Shown: piece after piece, positions 6,159 to 12,303 of the stretch
Layout: the number at the start of each line of letters is the position of its first letter
Numbering within the stretch: the stretch's first letter is position 1
Notes under the pieces: generated by a model
The model's input: the letters and a program-made list of their open reading frames with translations, nothing else
The model's database searches: none
Told to the model about the DNA's origin: nothing
Position numbers and translations under genes: made by a program
NCBI GenBank assembly: GCA_965371945.1
Contig: CBDVAK010000080.1
Location: 1-12,303 of the forward strand
DNA length: 12,303 nt
From: CBDVAK01 sp965371945
GTDB lineage: Bacteria > Pseudomonadota > Gammaproteobacteria > Competibacterales > JAHEDQ01
Direction of reading: 5' to 3'

Positions 6159-6427
6159 AACACGGTGCATGTCATAGTTTCATTGGCGGACTTGGCCAGG
6201 AATCGGCGCGATTTCGGCCGGGTGAACACCTCGGTGACAGTGCCGGGTTTGTACTAGCCTTGTTTCCGCCAATCGCCTGGGGTGTTCGCCACAAACATTG
6301 ATCTGGATCAATACGGATCGGGGGTGGTCCCGCATAGTGTGGTGTTGCATAGTAAACTGGGGTGCTTTTGATACGGCATATTTGATGTGCACCGTCCGTT
6401 GATGTCAGCCGGTTCGACAGGGGCAGA
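6159..6427. other. intergenic region upstream of the catabolic operon
   Basis: These 269 bases hold no recognisable gene. The left half (6159-6290) shows only very short stems such as GGTG-AA-CACC and no convincing terminator for brnTA. The right half carries the FNR-type box and promoter described separately. A 5' leader of roughly 80 bases precedes the ligase start. Confidence 0.5.
6298..6338 (+). promoter_or_regulatory. FNR/ANR-type box and class II promoter
   Basis: TTGATCTGGATCAA (6298-6311) is a perfect match to TTGAT-N4-ATCAA, the operator of FNR/ANR/DNR-type regulators, and the symmetry extends one base each side. A site centred at 6304.5 would be at -41.5 for a start near 6346. A -10-like CATAGT lies at 6333-6338, exactly where such a start requires it. 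CATAGT recurs at 6348-6353. This is the geometry of class II activated promoters and implies induction when oxygen is low. Related proteins (AadR, AcpR) control anaerobic aromatic degradation genes in other bacteria. Confidence 0.75.
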
Positions 6428-8011
6428 ATGATGATGCGTGAGCATACGGTATTCGTGGACACGTCAACGACACCGGCGACCCTGACGTTTGCCACCAATT
6501 TCAATGTCGCGGTACCGTTCATAGACCGGCACCTGGCCGAGGGCCGGTCCGCTCAGGTCATCATCCGGATGACGGATGGCGGGACGGTTAGCTACGGTCA
6601 ATTGGCGGAAAACGTCAACAGGGCCGGCAACGCGCTGCTGGCGTCTGGTATTGCCCGTGGCGACCGCATGCTGATGGTGGTCAAGGATTCTCCAGAGTTC
6701 TACTATCTGTTCTGGGGCGCCATCAAGGCGGGTATCGTCCCGGTTCCCATCAACACGCTGCTGCGGACCGCGGACTACGCTTTCATGCTGGAAGATTCCG
6801 GCTGCACCGGTTGCGTCTATTCACCGGAGTTCGCCGTCGAGGTGGAACCGGCCATCGCCCGCTGCCCACCGGCCTGTCATTTTTCCACCGAGGGTGGAAG
6901 CACTTCCCTGGCGGCGCGCATGGAGACTGCCTCCGCCGCGTTGGCGCCCGCGCCGGCAACCGCCAGCGACGATTGTTTCTGGTTGTACTCCTCGGGGACC
7001 ACCGGCAGACCCAAGGGTGCGGTGCACGCGCACCGGGACATGGTGGTGACCAGCCAGCTCTATGGTGTCGACACGCTGGGTTTGCGCGAAGACGATGTGT
7101 GTTTTTCCGCCGCCAAACTTTTTTTCGCCTACGGCTTGGGCAATGGTATGACCTTCCCGCTGTGGTGCGGCGCGAGTGCGGTATTGCTACCCGGCCCGCC
7201 CACGCCCGACAGCACCTTCGATGCGATCGAGAACCACCGTCCCAGCGTTTATTTCGGTGTACCGACCCTGTATGCGGCGCAGCTCCAGGCACTGGAGGAC
7301 GGCGATCGCCAACTGGGTTCCCTGCGCGCCTGTGTATCGGCGGGGGAGGCGTTGCCTGCCGACATCTACCGACGCTGGAAAGCGCGGGTGGGCGTCGACA
7401 TCCTGGATGGGATCGGCTCCACCGAAGCGCTGCACATCTTCATCTCCAACCGGCCGGGTGATGTCCGCGCGGGCGCCAGCGGGCGCACCGTGGCCGGCTA
7501 CCAGGCCAGGATCGTGGGTGAAGACGGTGGACCGGTGGCAGACGGTGAGAGTGGCCAGTTGTTGATCAAGGGTGGCTCCATTGCAAGCCGCTATTGGAAC
7601 AATCCGGCAAAGACCGCGGCCACCATGGTGGATGGTTGGTTGAATACCGGTGATACCTACGTCTACGACAGCGAAGGCTATTACATCTACTGCGGGCGCA
7701 ATGACGACATGTTGAAGGTGGGGGGCATCTGGTGTTCGCCCTTCGAAATCGAGGCCAAACTGATCGAGCATCCCAAAGTTCTGGAAGCCGCGGTGGTCGG
7801 TCGCGCCGATGCCAACGAACTGATCAAGCCGGAGGTGTTCGTGGTGTTGAACGATAGTGGCGACGCCAACCAGGAGACCGAAGAGGAGCTACTGCAACAC
7901 TGCAAGCAGGGGCTGGCCAAGTACAAGTATCCGCGCTGGTTCAATTTCGTCGATGCACTGCCGAAAACCGCCACCGGCAAGATTCAGCGTTATCGGCTCC
8001 GCAACAGCTAG
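6428..8011 (+). CDS. benzoate-CoA ligase-type acyl-CoA synthetase
   Basis: The product is 527 residues, the usual length for benzoate/4-hydroxybenzoate-CoA ligases of the ANL superfamily, which form an aroyl-AMP and then an aroyl-CoA in the cytosol. Motifs seen: P-loop YSSGTTGRPKGAVHAH (187-202), CFSAAKLFFAYGLGNGMTFP (225-244) lining the aromatic pocket in characterised benzoate ligases, SAGEALP (304-310), DGIGSTEALHIF (327-338), NTGDTY (406-411), hinge GRNDDMLKVGGIWCSPFEIE (423-442) and PKTATGKIQRYRLR with catalytic Lys518. Three ATGs stand in tandem (6428, 6431, 6434); AGGGG at 6419-6423 is best spaced for 6431, so the true start may be one codon later. The stop TAG lies inside the CTAG target of the downstream element. 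It heads an operon with CoA-transferase and Liv transporter genes. Benzoate itself is the likeliest substrate, but hydroxylated or other aryl acids are possible. Confidence 0.93.
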   Translation: MMMREHTVFVDTSTTPATLTFATNFNVAVPFIDRHLAEGRSAQVIIRMTDGGTVSYGQLAENVNRAGNALLASGIARGDRMLMVVKDSPEFYYLFWGAIKAGIVPVPINTLLRTADYAFMLEDSGCTGCVYSPEFAVEVEPAIARCPPACHFSTEGGSTSLAARMETASAALAPAPATASDDCFWLYSSGTTGRPKGAVHAHRDMVVTSQLYGVDTLGLREDDVCFSAAKLFFAYGLGNGMTFPLWCGASAVLLPGPPTPDSTFDAIENHRPSVYFGVPTLYAAQLQALEDGDRQLGSLRACVSAGEALPADIYRRWKARVGVDILDGIGSTEALHIFISNRPGDVRAGASGRTVAGYQARIVGEDGGPVADGESGQLLIKGGSIASRYWNNPAKTAATMVDGWLNTGDTYVYDSEGYYIYCGRNDDMLKVGGIWCSPFEIEAKLIEHPKVLEAAVVGRADANELIKPEVFVVLNDSGDANQETEEELLQHCKQGLAKYKYPRWFNFVDALPKTATGKIQRYRLRNS

Positions 8012-8174
8012 GAGGCTGTCCGAGAACAGCGGTCGTAGCGAGGGCGAGCCTGATTGAGTCAGATTTTTCGATCATTTGAGGCGAATAGTTGTGCTATTTA
8101 ACGAACAGGATCGGAAAATATGGCCGATCAGGCTTGTCCGCAGTAGATCAGTCTGTTCTCGGACAGCCTCCTAG
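8008..8174. mobile_element. palindromic MITE-like element flanked by CTAG
   Basis: The 18-base terminal inverted repeats GAGGCTGTCCGAGAACAG (8012-8029) and its exact complement (8153-8170) flank a non-coding core, with CTAG at each outer edge (8008-8011, 8171-8174) as a probable 4-bp target duplication. Symmetry continues inside: AGCCTGAT with ATCAGGCT, CGATC with GATCG, and AATAG-TTGTG-CTATT at the exact centre (8091), so the whole 167 bases can fold into one long imperfect hairpin. There is no transposase, so it depends on an IS elsewhere. CTAG fits the YTAR-type targets known for IS701-like elements, but family assignment is not possible from memory. Removing one CTAG and the insert restores a 15-base gap between the ligase stop and the next ATG. 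Confidence 0.8.
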
Positions 8175-8189
8175 CCGCCCCGCCGCGAT

Positions 8190-9113
8190 ATGGTTGACAA
8201 GCTGGTGCCGCTCGGCGAGGCCATCACCGCGGTCGTGAAGGCCGGTGACAGCGTCGTGATCGGCGCCTGTCTGGAGCCCAACATTCCATTCGCGGCGACC
8301 TACGAGATCATTCGTCAGGGTATAGCCGAACTGAATGTCATCGCGCCGATATCCGATGCTTCCACGGACATGCTGATCGGCGCCGGATGCGTGGCTGGCG
8401 TCACCGGTGCCTGGGTGGGCAACGTATCCGGAGGGCTGGGTCACAACTACCGCCGCGCGGCGGAGCACGGTGTTCCCAATCCGGTGTTGGTGCGCGATCA
8501 CTCCAACTTTTCTCTGGGCATGGCCTTGCTGGCCGGCGCGCACGGCCTGCCCTACATTCCAACGCGGTCGATTCTGGGCTCTGACATCCTGCGCTCGAAC
8601 CCGGAGTTGCGGCTGGCACGGAATCCATTTTCCGAACACAACGAGCCGGTGGTGCTGATACCGCCGCTGCGGCCCGATGTCGCCATCATCTCAGTGCCCC
8701 GCGCCGATCGTTTTGGCAACGCGCATCACTGGGGCAACGCTGGTCTGGTGCAGGAAGCCATGCTGGCATCGGAGCGGCTGATACTGATAGCCGATGAGTT
8801 GGTGGAGCCGGAGGTCATCGCATCCGACCCTAACCGGGTACTGGCCCCCGGATTCCTGACCACCGCCGTGTGTCATGTGCCCGCCGGCCAGCATCCGTCG
8901 CCGATGACCGGTATGTGGCAACGCGATACCGGGTTTTTCAATGACTATCATCGCTGCTCCAGGACCCGGGAGGGGTTTCTCGACTGGCTGGATGAATGGG
9001 TGCTGGGGGTGTCTGACCACGAGGCCTATCTGGGCAAGCTGGGAGCAACGCTGGACCACTTGCGTATCCGTGAGGAGGCGCACGCCGCCCCCGCCAACTT
9101 CGGAGCCCACTAG
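8190..9113 (+). CDS. family I CoA-transferase/hydrolase, alpha subunit (glutaconate CoA-transferase-like)
   Basis: The product is 307 residues with the GctA-like alpha-subunit fold. An N-terminal DKLVPLGEAITAVVKAGDSV leads into a GACLEPNIPF turn where glycine-rich CoA-binding loops normally sit. Family blocks PYIPTRSILGSD (121-132), DVAIISVPRADRFGNAH (163-179), a LILIADELVEPEVI strand-helix (197-210) and a C-terminal WLDEW region (266-270) follow. It resembles GctA and the hydrolytic IpdA group, but its loops differ enough that neither function is assigned. It should pair with the next gene, with which it overlaps as TAGTG. ATG 8190 is the first possible start after an in-frame TAG (8172-8174, inside the mobile element's flank). 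No Shine-Dalgarno is visible before it, so it may once have relied on coupling to the ligase. Confidence 0.87.
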   Translation: MVDKLVPLGEAITAVVKAGDSVVIGACLEPNIPFAATYEIIRQGIAELNVIAPISDASTDMLIGAGCVAGVTGAWVGNVSGGLGHNYRRAAEHGVPNPVLVRDHSNFSLGMALLAGAHGLPYIPTRSILGSDILRSNPELRLARNPFSEHNEPVVLIPPLRPDVAIISVPRADRFGNAHHWGNAGLVQEAMLASERLILIADELVEPEVIASDPNRVLAPGFLTTAVCHVPAGQHPSPMTGMWQRDTGFFNDYHRCSRTREGFLDWLDEWVLGVSDHEAYLGKLGATLDHLRIREEAHAAPANFGAH

Positions 9114-9880
9114 TGGAATTCTCCACCCAGGAGCTCATGATCGTTGCCGCGGCGCGCGAGATATCCGATGGTGATGTGGTGTTCGTGGGCATGCGCTTGC
9201 CGATCACCGCCTATGGCGTGGCCCGATTGACTCATGCCCCCAATGCCGTGGGTCTGTTCGAGTGTGGCGTGGTGCGCAATGCACCGGCCGAAGATATGCT
9301 CTACACCATGGGGGACCCGGCCAACCAGAAGGGAGCGGCCTGGGCCAGTGGACTGATCCAGGTCATGGGTTTGCTGCAACGCGGCCGTGTCGATGCCGGT
9401 TTTATCGGCGGCGCCCAGATCGACCGGCTCGGTAACATCAATACCTCCTGCATTGGTGACATCCACGCCCCCACGGTCAGGCTGCCGGGGTCCGGCGGTG
9501 CGGCGGACATCGCCGCCATGGCCAAACGGCTGGTGGTGATCATGAATCACCAAAAACACCGGTTCGTGGAGAAGGTCGACTACGTCACCTCTCCGGGGTA
9601 TCTGGACGGCGCGGGCAGTCGAGAGGCTCTGGGGCTGGCGGGCGGGCCCACCGCCGTGATCAGTGACCGCTGCGTGCTCAGGCCCTGGGGGCCGAACCGG
9701 GAACTACATGTGGCAAGTCTGCACCCCGGGACTACGCTTGATGAAGTGCAGGAGCATACTGCGTGGCCACTGGCTAGCGTTCCGGACCTCGTCGAGACAC
9801 CAGTGCCGACCGCGGCGGAACTGGCGGCATTGCATGCCATCGACAAGGATGGGTTTTGGCACCGGAGCACGGCACAATGA
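9113..9880 (+). CDS. family I CoA-transferase/hydrolase, beta subunit
   Basis: The product is 255 residues, matching GctB/IpdB-type beta subunits. The active-site glutamate that forms the CoA thioester in true transferases is present as Glu50 in GLFECGVV. Other family blocks are GFIGGAQIDRLGNINTS (96-112), LPGSGGAADIA (124-134) and a C-terminal proline-rich tail of the usual kind. The start is GTG 9113, whose G is the last base of the preceding TAG; CGGAG 7 bases upstream supports it, and the TAGTG overlap implies equal synthesis of the two subunits. The Glu favours transferase chemistry, moving CoA between an acid and an acyl-CoA, although related hydrolases exist. Pairing with an aryl-CoA ligase and a Liv transporter suggests a role in activating or processing the same imported acid. 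Confidence 0.88.
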   Translation: MEFSTQELMIVAAAREISDGDVVFVGMRLPITAYGVARLTHAPNAVGLFECGVVRNAPAEDMLYTMGDPANQKGAAWASGLIQVMGLLQRGRVDAGFIGGAQIDRLGNINTSCIGDIHAPTVRLPGSGGAADIAAMAKRLVVIMNHQKHRFVEKVDYVTSPGYLDGAGSREALGLAGGPTAVISDRCVLRPWGPNRELHVASLHPGTTLDEVQEHTAWPLASVPDLVETPVPTAAELAALHAIDKDGFWHRSTAQ

Positions 9881-10020
9881 GCTGTGCGACAGGTATCGCG
9901 GGTCGGGCGCTTGTAGCCAGACACCAGAGGCGTAACATTGATCCGCACAGGAGCCTGATTCGGGGTTCCAAAAAATAACAGAACCCGAACACCATCGGGA
10001 AAACCAGAGGGGAGATCAGC
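9881..10020 (+). other. leader region of the substrate-binding protein gene, with hairpin
   Basis: The 140-base gap contains a hairpin: TTCGG-g-GTTC (9959-9968) pairs with GAACCCGAA (9981-9989) with one bulged G and a 12-base A-rich loop. It is followed 24 bases later by GGGGAG, about 7 bases before the ATG at 10021. No T run follows, so it is unlikely to terminate. It may mark an mRNA processing or stability site, or the 5' end of a separate transcript. No convincing promoter was found. Confidence 0.45.
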
Positions 10021-11232
10021 ATGACCGAGAAACTCCATAGTTCACGCCGTCGTTTTCTGACCGGAACAGCCGTCGCTGCGGGTGTTGTCGCCACTGGCGG
10101 GCTTGGCTCGCTGCGCTTCGCCATCGGCCAGTCCGCGCCGGTCAAGATCGGTATCCTGCTGCCCTATTCGGGCACCTACGCCATGCTTGGCAACTCCATT
10201 ACCGACGCTTTCAAGATGCGCCTGGAGCAGGCCGGCGGCAAGCTCGGTGGCCGCGCTGTCGAATACATCGCCCTGGATAGCGAGATGTCGGTACCGAATG
10301 CGCCCACCAACACCAACAATCTGATCAAAAAGCAGAAGGTCGATTTCATCGTGGGGCCGGTTCACTCTGGGATCGCGGCCGCCATGGCCAAAATCATTGG
10401 TCCGCGTGGCACACCGATCATGATCGTTCCCAATGCGGGCAACAACGCCATTACCGGTTCGTTGTGCGCGCCCAACATCTTCCGCACCTCTTTTTCCAAC
10501 TGGCAGCCTGCATTCCCGGGTGGCAAGGTGATGGCGGACGACGGCCACAAGACCTGCGTCACCATTGCCTGGAAATACGGCGCGGGCATCCAGATGATGG
10601 CGGCTGGCAAGGAGAACTTCGAGGCCAACGGTGGCAAGGTGGTCCAGGATATACAGGTGCCGTTTCCCAATGTGGAGTTCCAGGCATTCCTGTCGGAGAT
10701 CGCATCGGTCAAGCCGGACTGCGTGTTCTCGTTCTTCTCTGGTGGTGGCGCGGTCAAGTTCGTCAAGGACTATGCCGCCGCGGGTTTGAAGGACAATATC
10801 CCGCTATACGGCCCTGGTTTCCTCACCGAGGGGGTTGCACAGGCTCAGGGGGAGGCCGCCGAGGGCATCAAGACCACGTTGCACTATGCGGCCGACCTGG
10901 ACAACGAGGCCAACCGGAAATTCCGTGCCGATTACGAGAAGGCCTTCGGCAAACCCGCCAATGTGTTCGCGGTGCAGGGATACGATACCGGTTCTTTGTT
11001 GCTGCAGGCCATGGACGCTGTCGGTGGTGACAGCGGGGCCACCAAGGAACTCATCGCCTCCATGGAAGGCGCCACGATCGCCGACAGCCCGCGTGGTTCC
11101 TGGCGCATGTCAGCGGCCCACAACCCGATCCAGGATATCTATCTGCGCCAGGTGAAGGACGGTCAGAATCTGGTCCTGGGCGTCGCGGCCAAGGACCTCG
11201 AGGACCCGGCAACCGGTTGCACGATGGGTTGA
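10021..11232 (+). CDS. Tat-exported Liv-type substrate-binding protein
   Basis: The product is 403 residues of the periplasmic type I binding-protein family (LivJ/LivK-like, Peripla_BP_6). A twin-arginine signal, SRRRFLT (8-14), precedes a hydrophobic stretch of about 15-33, and cleavage probably lies near AIGQ-S (34-38). The mature protein starts with VKIGILLPYSGTYAMLG, where the serine/tyrosine loop binds the ligand carboxylate, and continues with DFIVGPVHSG and QGYDTGSLLLQA family blocks. Relatives in aromatic catabolism clusters bind benzoate, hydroxybenzoates or p-coumarate-like acids, others amino acids. Tat export suggests folding in the cytosol, perhaps around a ligand or for robustness. 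GGGGAG about 7 bases upstream supports the start. Permease genes follow after a strong hairpin. The ligand is inferred as an aromatic acid from the upstream ligase. Confidence 0.93.
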   Translation: MTEKLHSSRRRFLTGTAVAAGVVATGGLGSLRFAIGQSAPVKIGILLPYSGTYAMLGNSITDAFKMRLEQAGGKLGGRAVEYIALDSEMSVPNAPTNTNNLIKKQKVDFIVGPVHSGIAAAMAKIIGPRGTPIMIVPNAGNNAITGSLCAPNIFRTSFSNWQPAFPGGKVMADDGHKTCVTIAWKYGAGIQMMAAGKENFEANGGKVVQDIQVPFPNVEFQAFLSEIASVKPDCVFSFFSGGGAVKFVKDYAAAGLKDNIPLYGPGFLTEGVAQAQGEAAEGIKTTLHYAADLDNEANRKFRADYEKAFGKPANVFAVQGYDTGSLLLQAMDAVGGDSGATKELIASMEGATIADSPRGSWRMSAAHNPIQDIYLRQVKDGQNLVLGVAAKDLEDPATGCTMG

Positions 11233-11263
11233 TCCCGCCTTTCGGTGACCACTCACCATTGGC

Positions 11264-11292
11264 CTGGACCCTCTCCACCGGAGAGGGTCCAG
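11264..11292 (+). other. perfect intercistronic hairpin between binding protein and permease
   Basis: CTGGACCCTCTCC (11264-11276) and GGAGAGGGTCCAG (11280-11292) form a perfect 13-bp stem with a three-base loop. It stands in the 110-base gap after the binding-protein stop (11230-11232). TTGCGCG follows, not a T run, so full termination is unlikely. Such stems commonly protect the upstream binding-protein mRNA from 3' exonucleases and allow only partial read-through, giving far more binding protein than permease. Confidence 0.7.
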
Positions 11293-11342
11293 TTGCGCGT
11301 GCCAGCGATCTGCTGAGCGGGTCCTGAGAAGGCCCACCGCCG

Positions 11343-12209
11343 ATGGATTTCACGACCTTTCTGGTCCAGGTGCTCAATGGGGTGCAGTACGGCTTCTTGC
11401 TGTTTCTGGTTGCCAGCGGGTTGACCCTGATTTTTGGCATCATGGGCATCATCAACCTGGCTCACGGTGCGTTCTACATGCTGGGCGCCTATCTGGTGTA
11501 CTGGTTGACGGGCTACGCCGACAATTTTCTGCTGGCCATCCTCATGGGGTTGCCGATCATGGTGGTGGTGGGTTTCGTGATCGAGCGCCTCGCCATTTCG
11601 TTTCTCTACGAGCGCGACCATCTGTACCAGGTGCTGCTGACCTATGGCTTGATCCTGGTCTTCAACGAGCTGCAGAAAATACTCTGGGGCAGCGATTTCT
11701 ACAGTGTGCCTGTGCCCGCGATGCTGGATGGTTCGGTACCGCTGACGGACATCCAGGTCTATCCCGTGTATCGACTGTTCATTTCCCTGGTGTGCATGGT
11801 GGTTGCCGCGGGTCTGTACGTGCTCATTGGCCGCACCCGGCTTGGAATGATGATCCGGGCCGGTGCCTCCAACCGTGAAATGGCGCAGGCCCTGGGTATC
11901 GATACCAAACGGTTGTTTACTATCGTCTTCAGCCTCGGGGTGGCTTTGGCGGCCTTTGCCGGAATGGTTGGTGCGCCCGTCAGCTCGGTGTATCCCGGCA
12001 TGGGAGACCAGATTCTCATCATCTCGCTGGTGGTGGTGGTGATCGGTGGCATCGGTTCCGTCAAAGGTGCTTTCGTGGGCGCGATGCTGATCGGTCTGGC
12101 CGACACTTTCGGCCAGGTATTGCTGCCCGAACTGGCGTCCGTGGTGGTGTACGCGGTGATGGCCCTGGTGTTGCTATGGCGGCCTCAGGGCCTGTTCGGC
12201 AAGGCTTGA
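11343..12209 (+). CDS. LivH-type branched-chain/aromatic acid ABC permease
   Basis: The product is a 288-residue inner-membrane permease, full length for LivH. Hydrophobic helices run through the chain, beginning with GFLLFLVASGLTLIFG. The family hallmark GIMGIINLAHGAFYMLGAY (32-50) is intact. The cytoplasmic coupling loop TRLGMMIRAGASNREMAQAL contacts the ATPases, and GGIGSVKGAFVGA and the C-terminal RPQGLFG are typical. ATG 11343 opens directly at the conserved N-terminus; AAGG about 12 bases upstream is a weak ribosome site, consistent with lower expression than the binding protein. It forms a heterodimeric channel with the LivM-like protein that begins 5 bases downstream; ATPase genes are expected beyond the window. 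Substrate follows the binding protein and is not set by this gene. Confidence 0.95.
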   Translation: MDFTTFLVQVLNGVQYGFLLFLVASGLTLIFGIMGIINLAHGAFYMLGAYLVYWLTGYADNFLLAILMGLPIMVVVGFVIERLAISFLYERDHLYQVLLTYGLILVFNELQKILWGSDFYSVPVPAMLDGSVPLTDIQVYPVYRLFISLVCMVVAAGLYVLIGRTRLGMMIRAGASNREMAQALGIDTKRLFTIVFSLGVALAAFAGMVGAPVSSVYPGMGDQILIISLVVVVIGGIGSVKGAFVGAMLIGLADTFGQVLLPELASVVVYAVMALVLLWRPQGLFGKA

Positions 12210-12214
12210 CGGGT

Positions 12215-12303
12215 ATGACCCGGTTCAGCATCAGTCCCGTTCGCGTATTTCTGCTGGCGGCCATTGCCACCCTTGCGGTGTTTCCTTTCGTCGGTGACGA
12301 GTT
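12215..12303 (+). CDS. LivM-type ABC permease (N-terminal fragment, cut by window end)
   Basis: The frame starts at ATG 12215, 5 bases after the LivH stop, and remains open to the window edge (29 full codons). It reads MTRFSISPVRVFLLAAIATL and then AVFPFVGDE, a short basic N-terminus followed by a first membrane helix and a turn, as in LivM proteins. GGG just before the start is a poor ribosome site, so coupling to LivH is likely. The LivH-LivM order is standard for this transporter class. The identification rests on position and on this helix. Confidence 0.75.
   Translation, partial: MTRFSISPVRVFLLAAIATLAVFPFVGDE

Noticed and set aside
6180..6260. Terminator for brnTA in the region after 6158
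   Set aside because: Only stems of four or so base pairs without a T run were found.
8012..8170. Coding content or an internal promoter in the MITE-like element
   Set aside because: No frame of useful length has a ribosome site, and candidate -35/-10 pairs have wrong spacing.

Overview
The window is about 12.3 kb of GC-rich, gene-dense bacterial DNA. It carries two-component, BrnTA and Liv-type transporter genes plus a perfect FNR/ANR-type operator. Together these suggest a metabolically versatile, probably facultatively anaerobic proteobacterium (gamma- or beta-like; inferred, not proven). No rRNA, tRNA or CRISPR array was seen.

Left part (1-2828). A few codons of an upstream plus-strand gene may end at 44, followed by a long imperfect inverted repeat that probably acts as a terminator. 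A two-gene minus-strand operon follows: an AI-2E/PerM-type membrane protein, then a zinc-independent NADPH-dependent MDR oxidoreductase. Divergent from it, on the plus strand, is a small MTH1187-type thiamine-binding-like protein.

Middle-left (2841-5408). A minus-strand envelope-stress-type operon contains a CpxP/Spy-like periplasmic protein, an OmpR-family response regulator and an EnvZ/CpxA/RstB-type histidine kinase. The regulator and kinase overlap by ATGA. Upstream lie three GTAAC repeats with an exact 10-bp period, in the layout of CpxR/RstA boxes, so autoregulation is likely. A perfect 30-nt hairpin separates the CpxP-like gene from the regulator.

Middle (5410-6158). A truncated HAD-hydrolase remnant abuts a complete BrnT/BrnA toxin-antitoxin pair. 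That pair has a recognisable promoter with an overlapping inverted repeat and a possibly leaderless toxin start.

Right part (6298-12303). A plus-strand catabolic operon begins with a perfect TTGAT-N4-ATCAA box placed as in class II FNR promoters. It encodes a benzoate-CoA-ligase-type acyl-CoA synthetase, two subunits of a glutaconate-type family I CoA-transferase or hydrolase, a Tat-exported Liv-type substrate-binding protein, a LivH permease and the start of a LivM permease. The simplest reading is uptake and CoA activation of an aromatic or related carboxylic acid under low oxygen. The exact substrate and the role of the CoA-transferase pair are unknown. A 159-bp palindromic MITE-like element flanked by CTAG has inserted at the ligase stop codon and separates it from the CoA-transferase genes.
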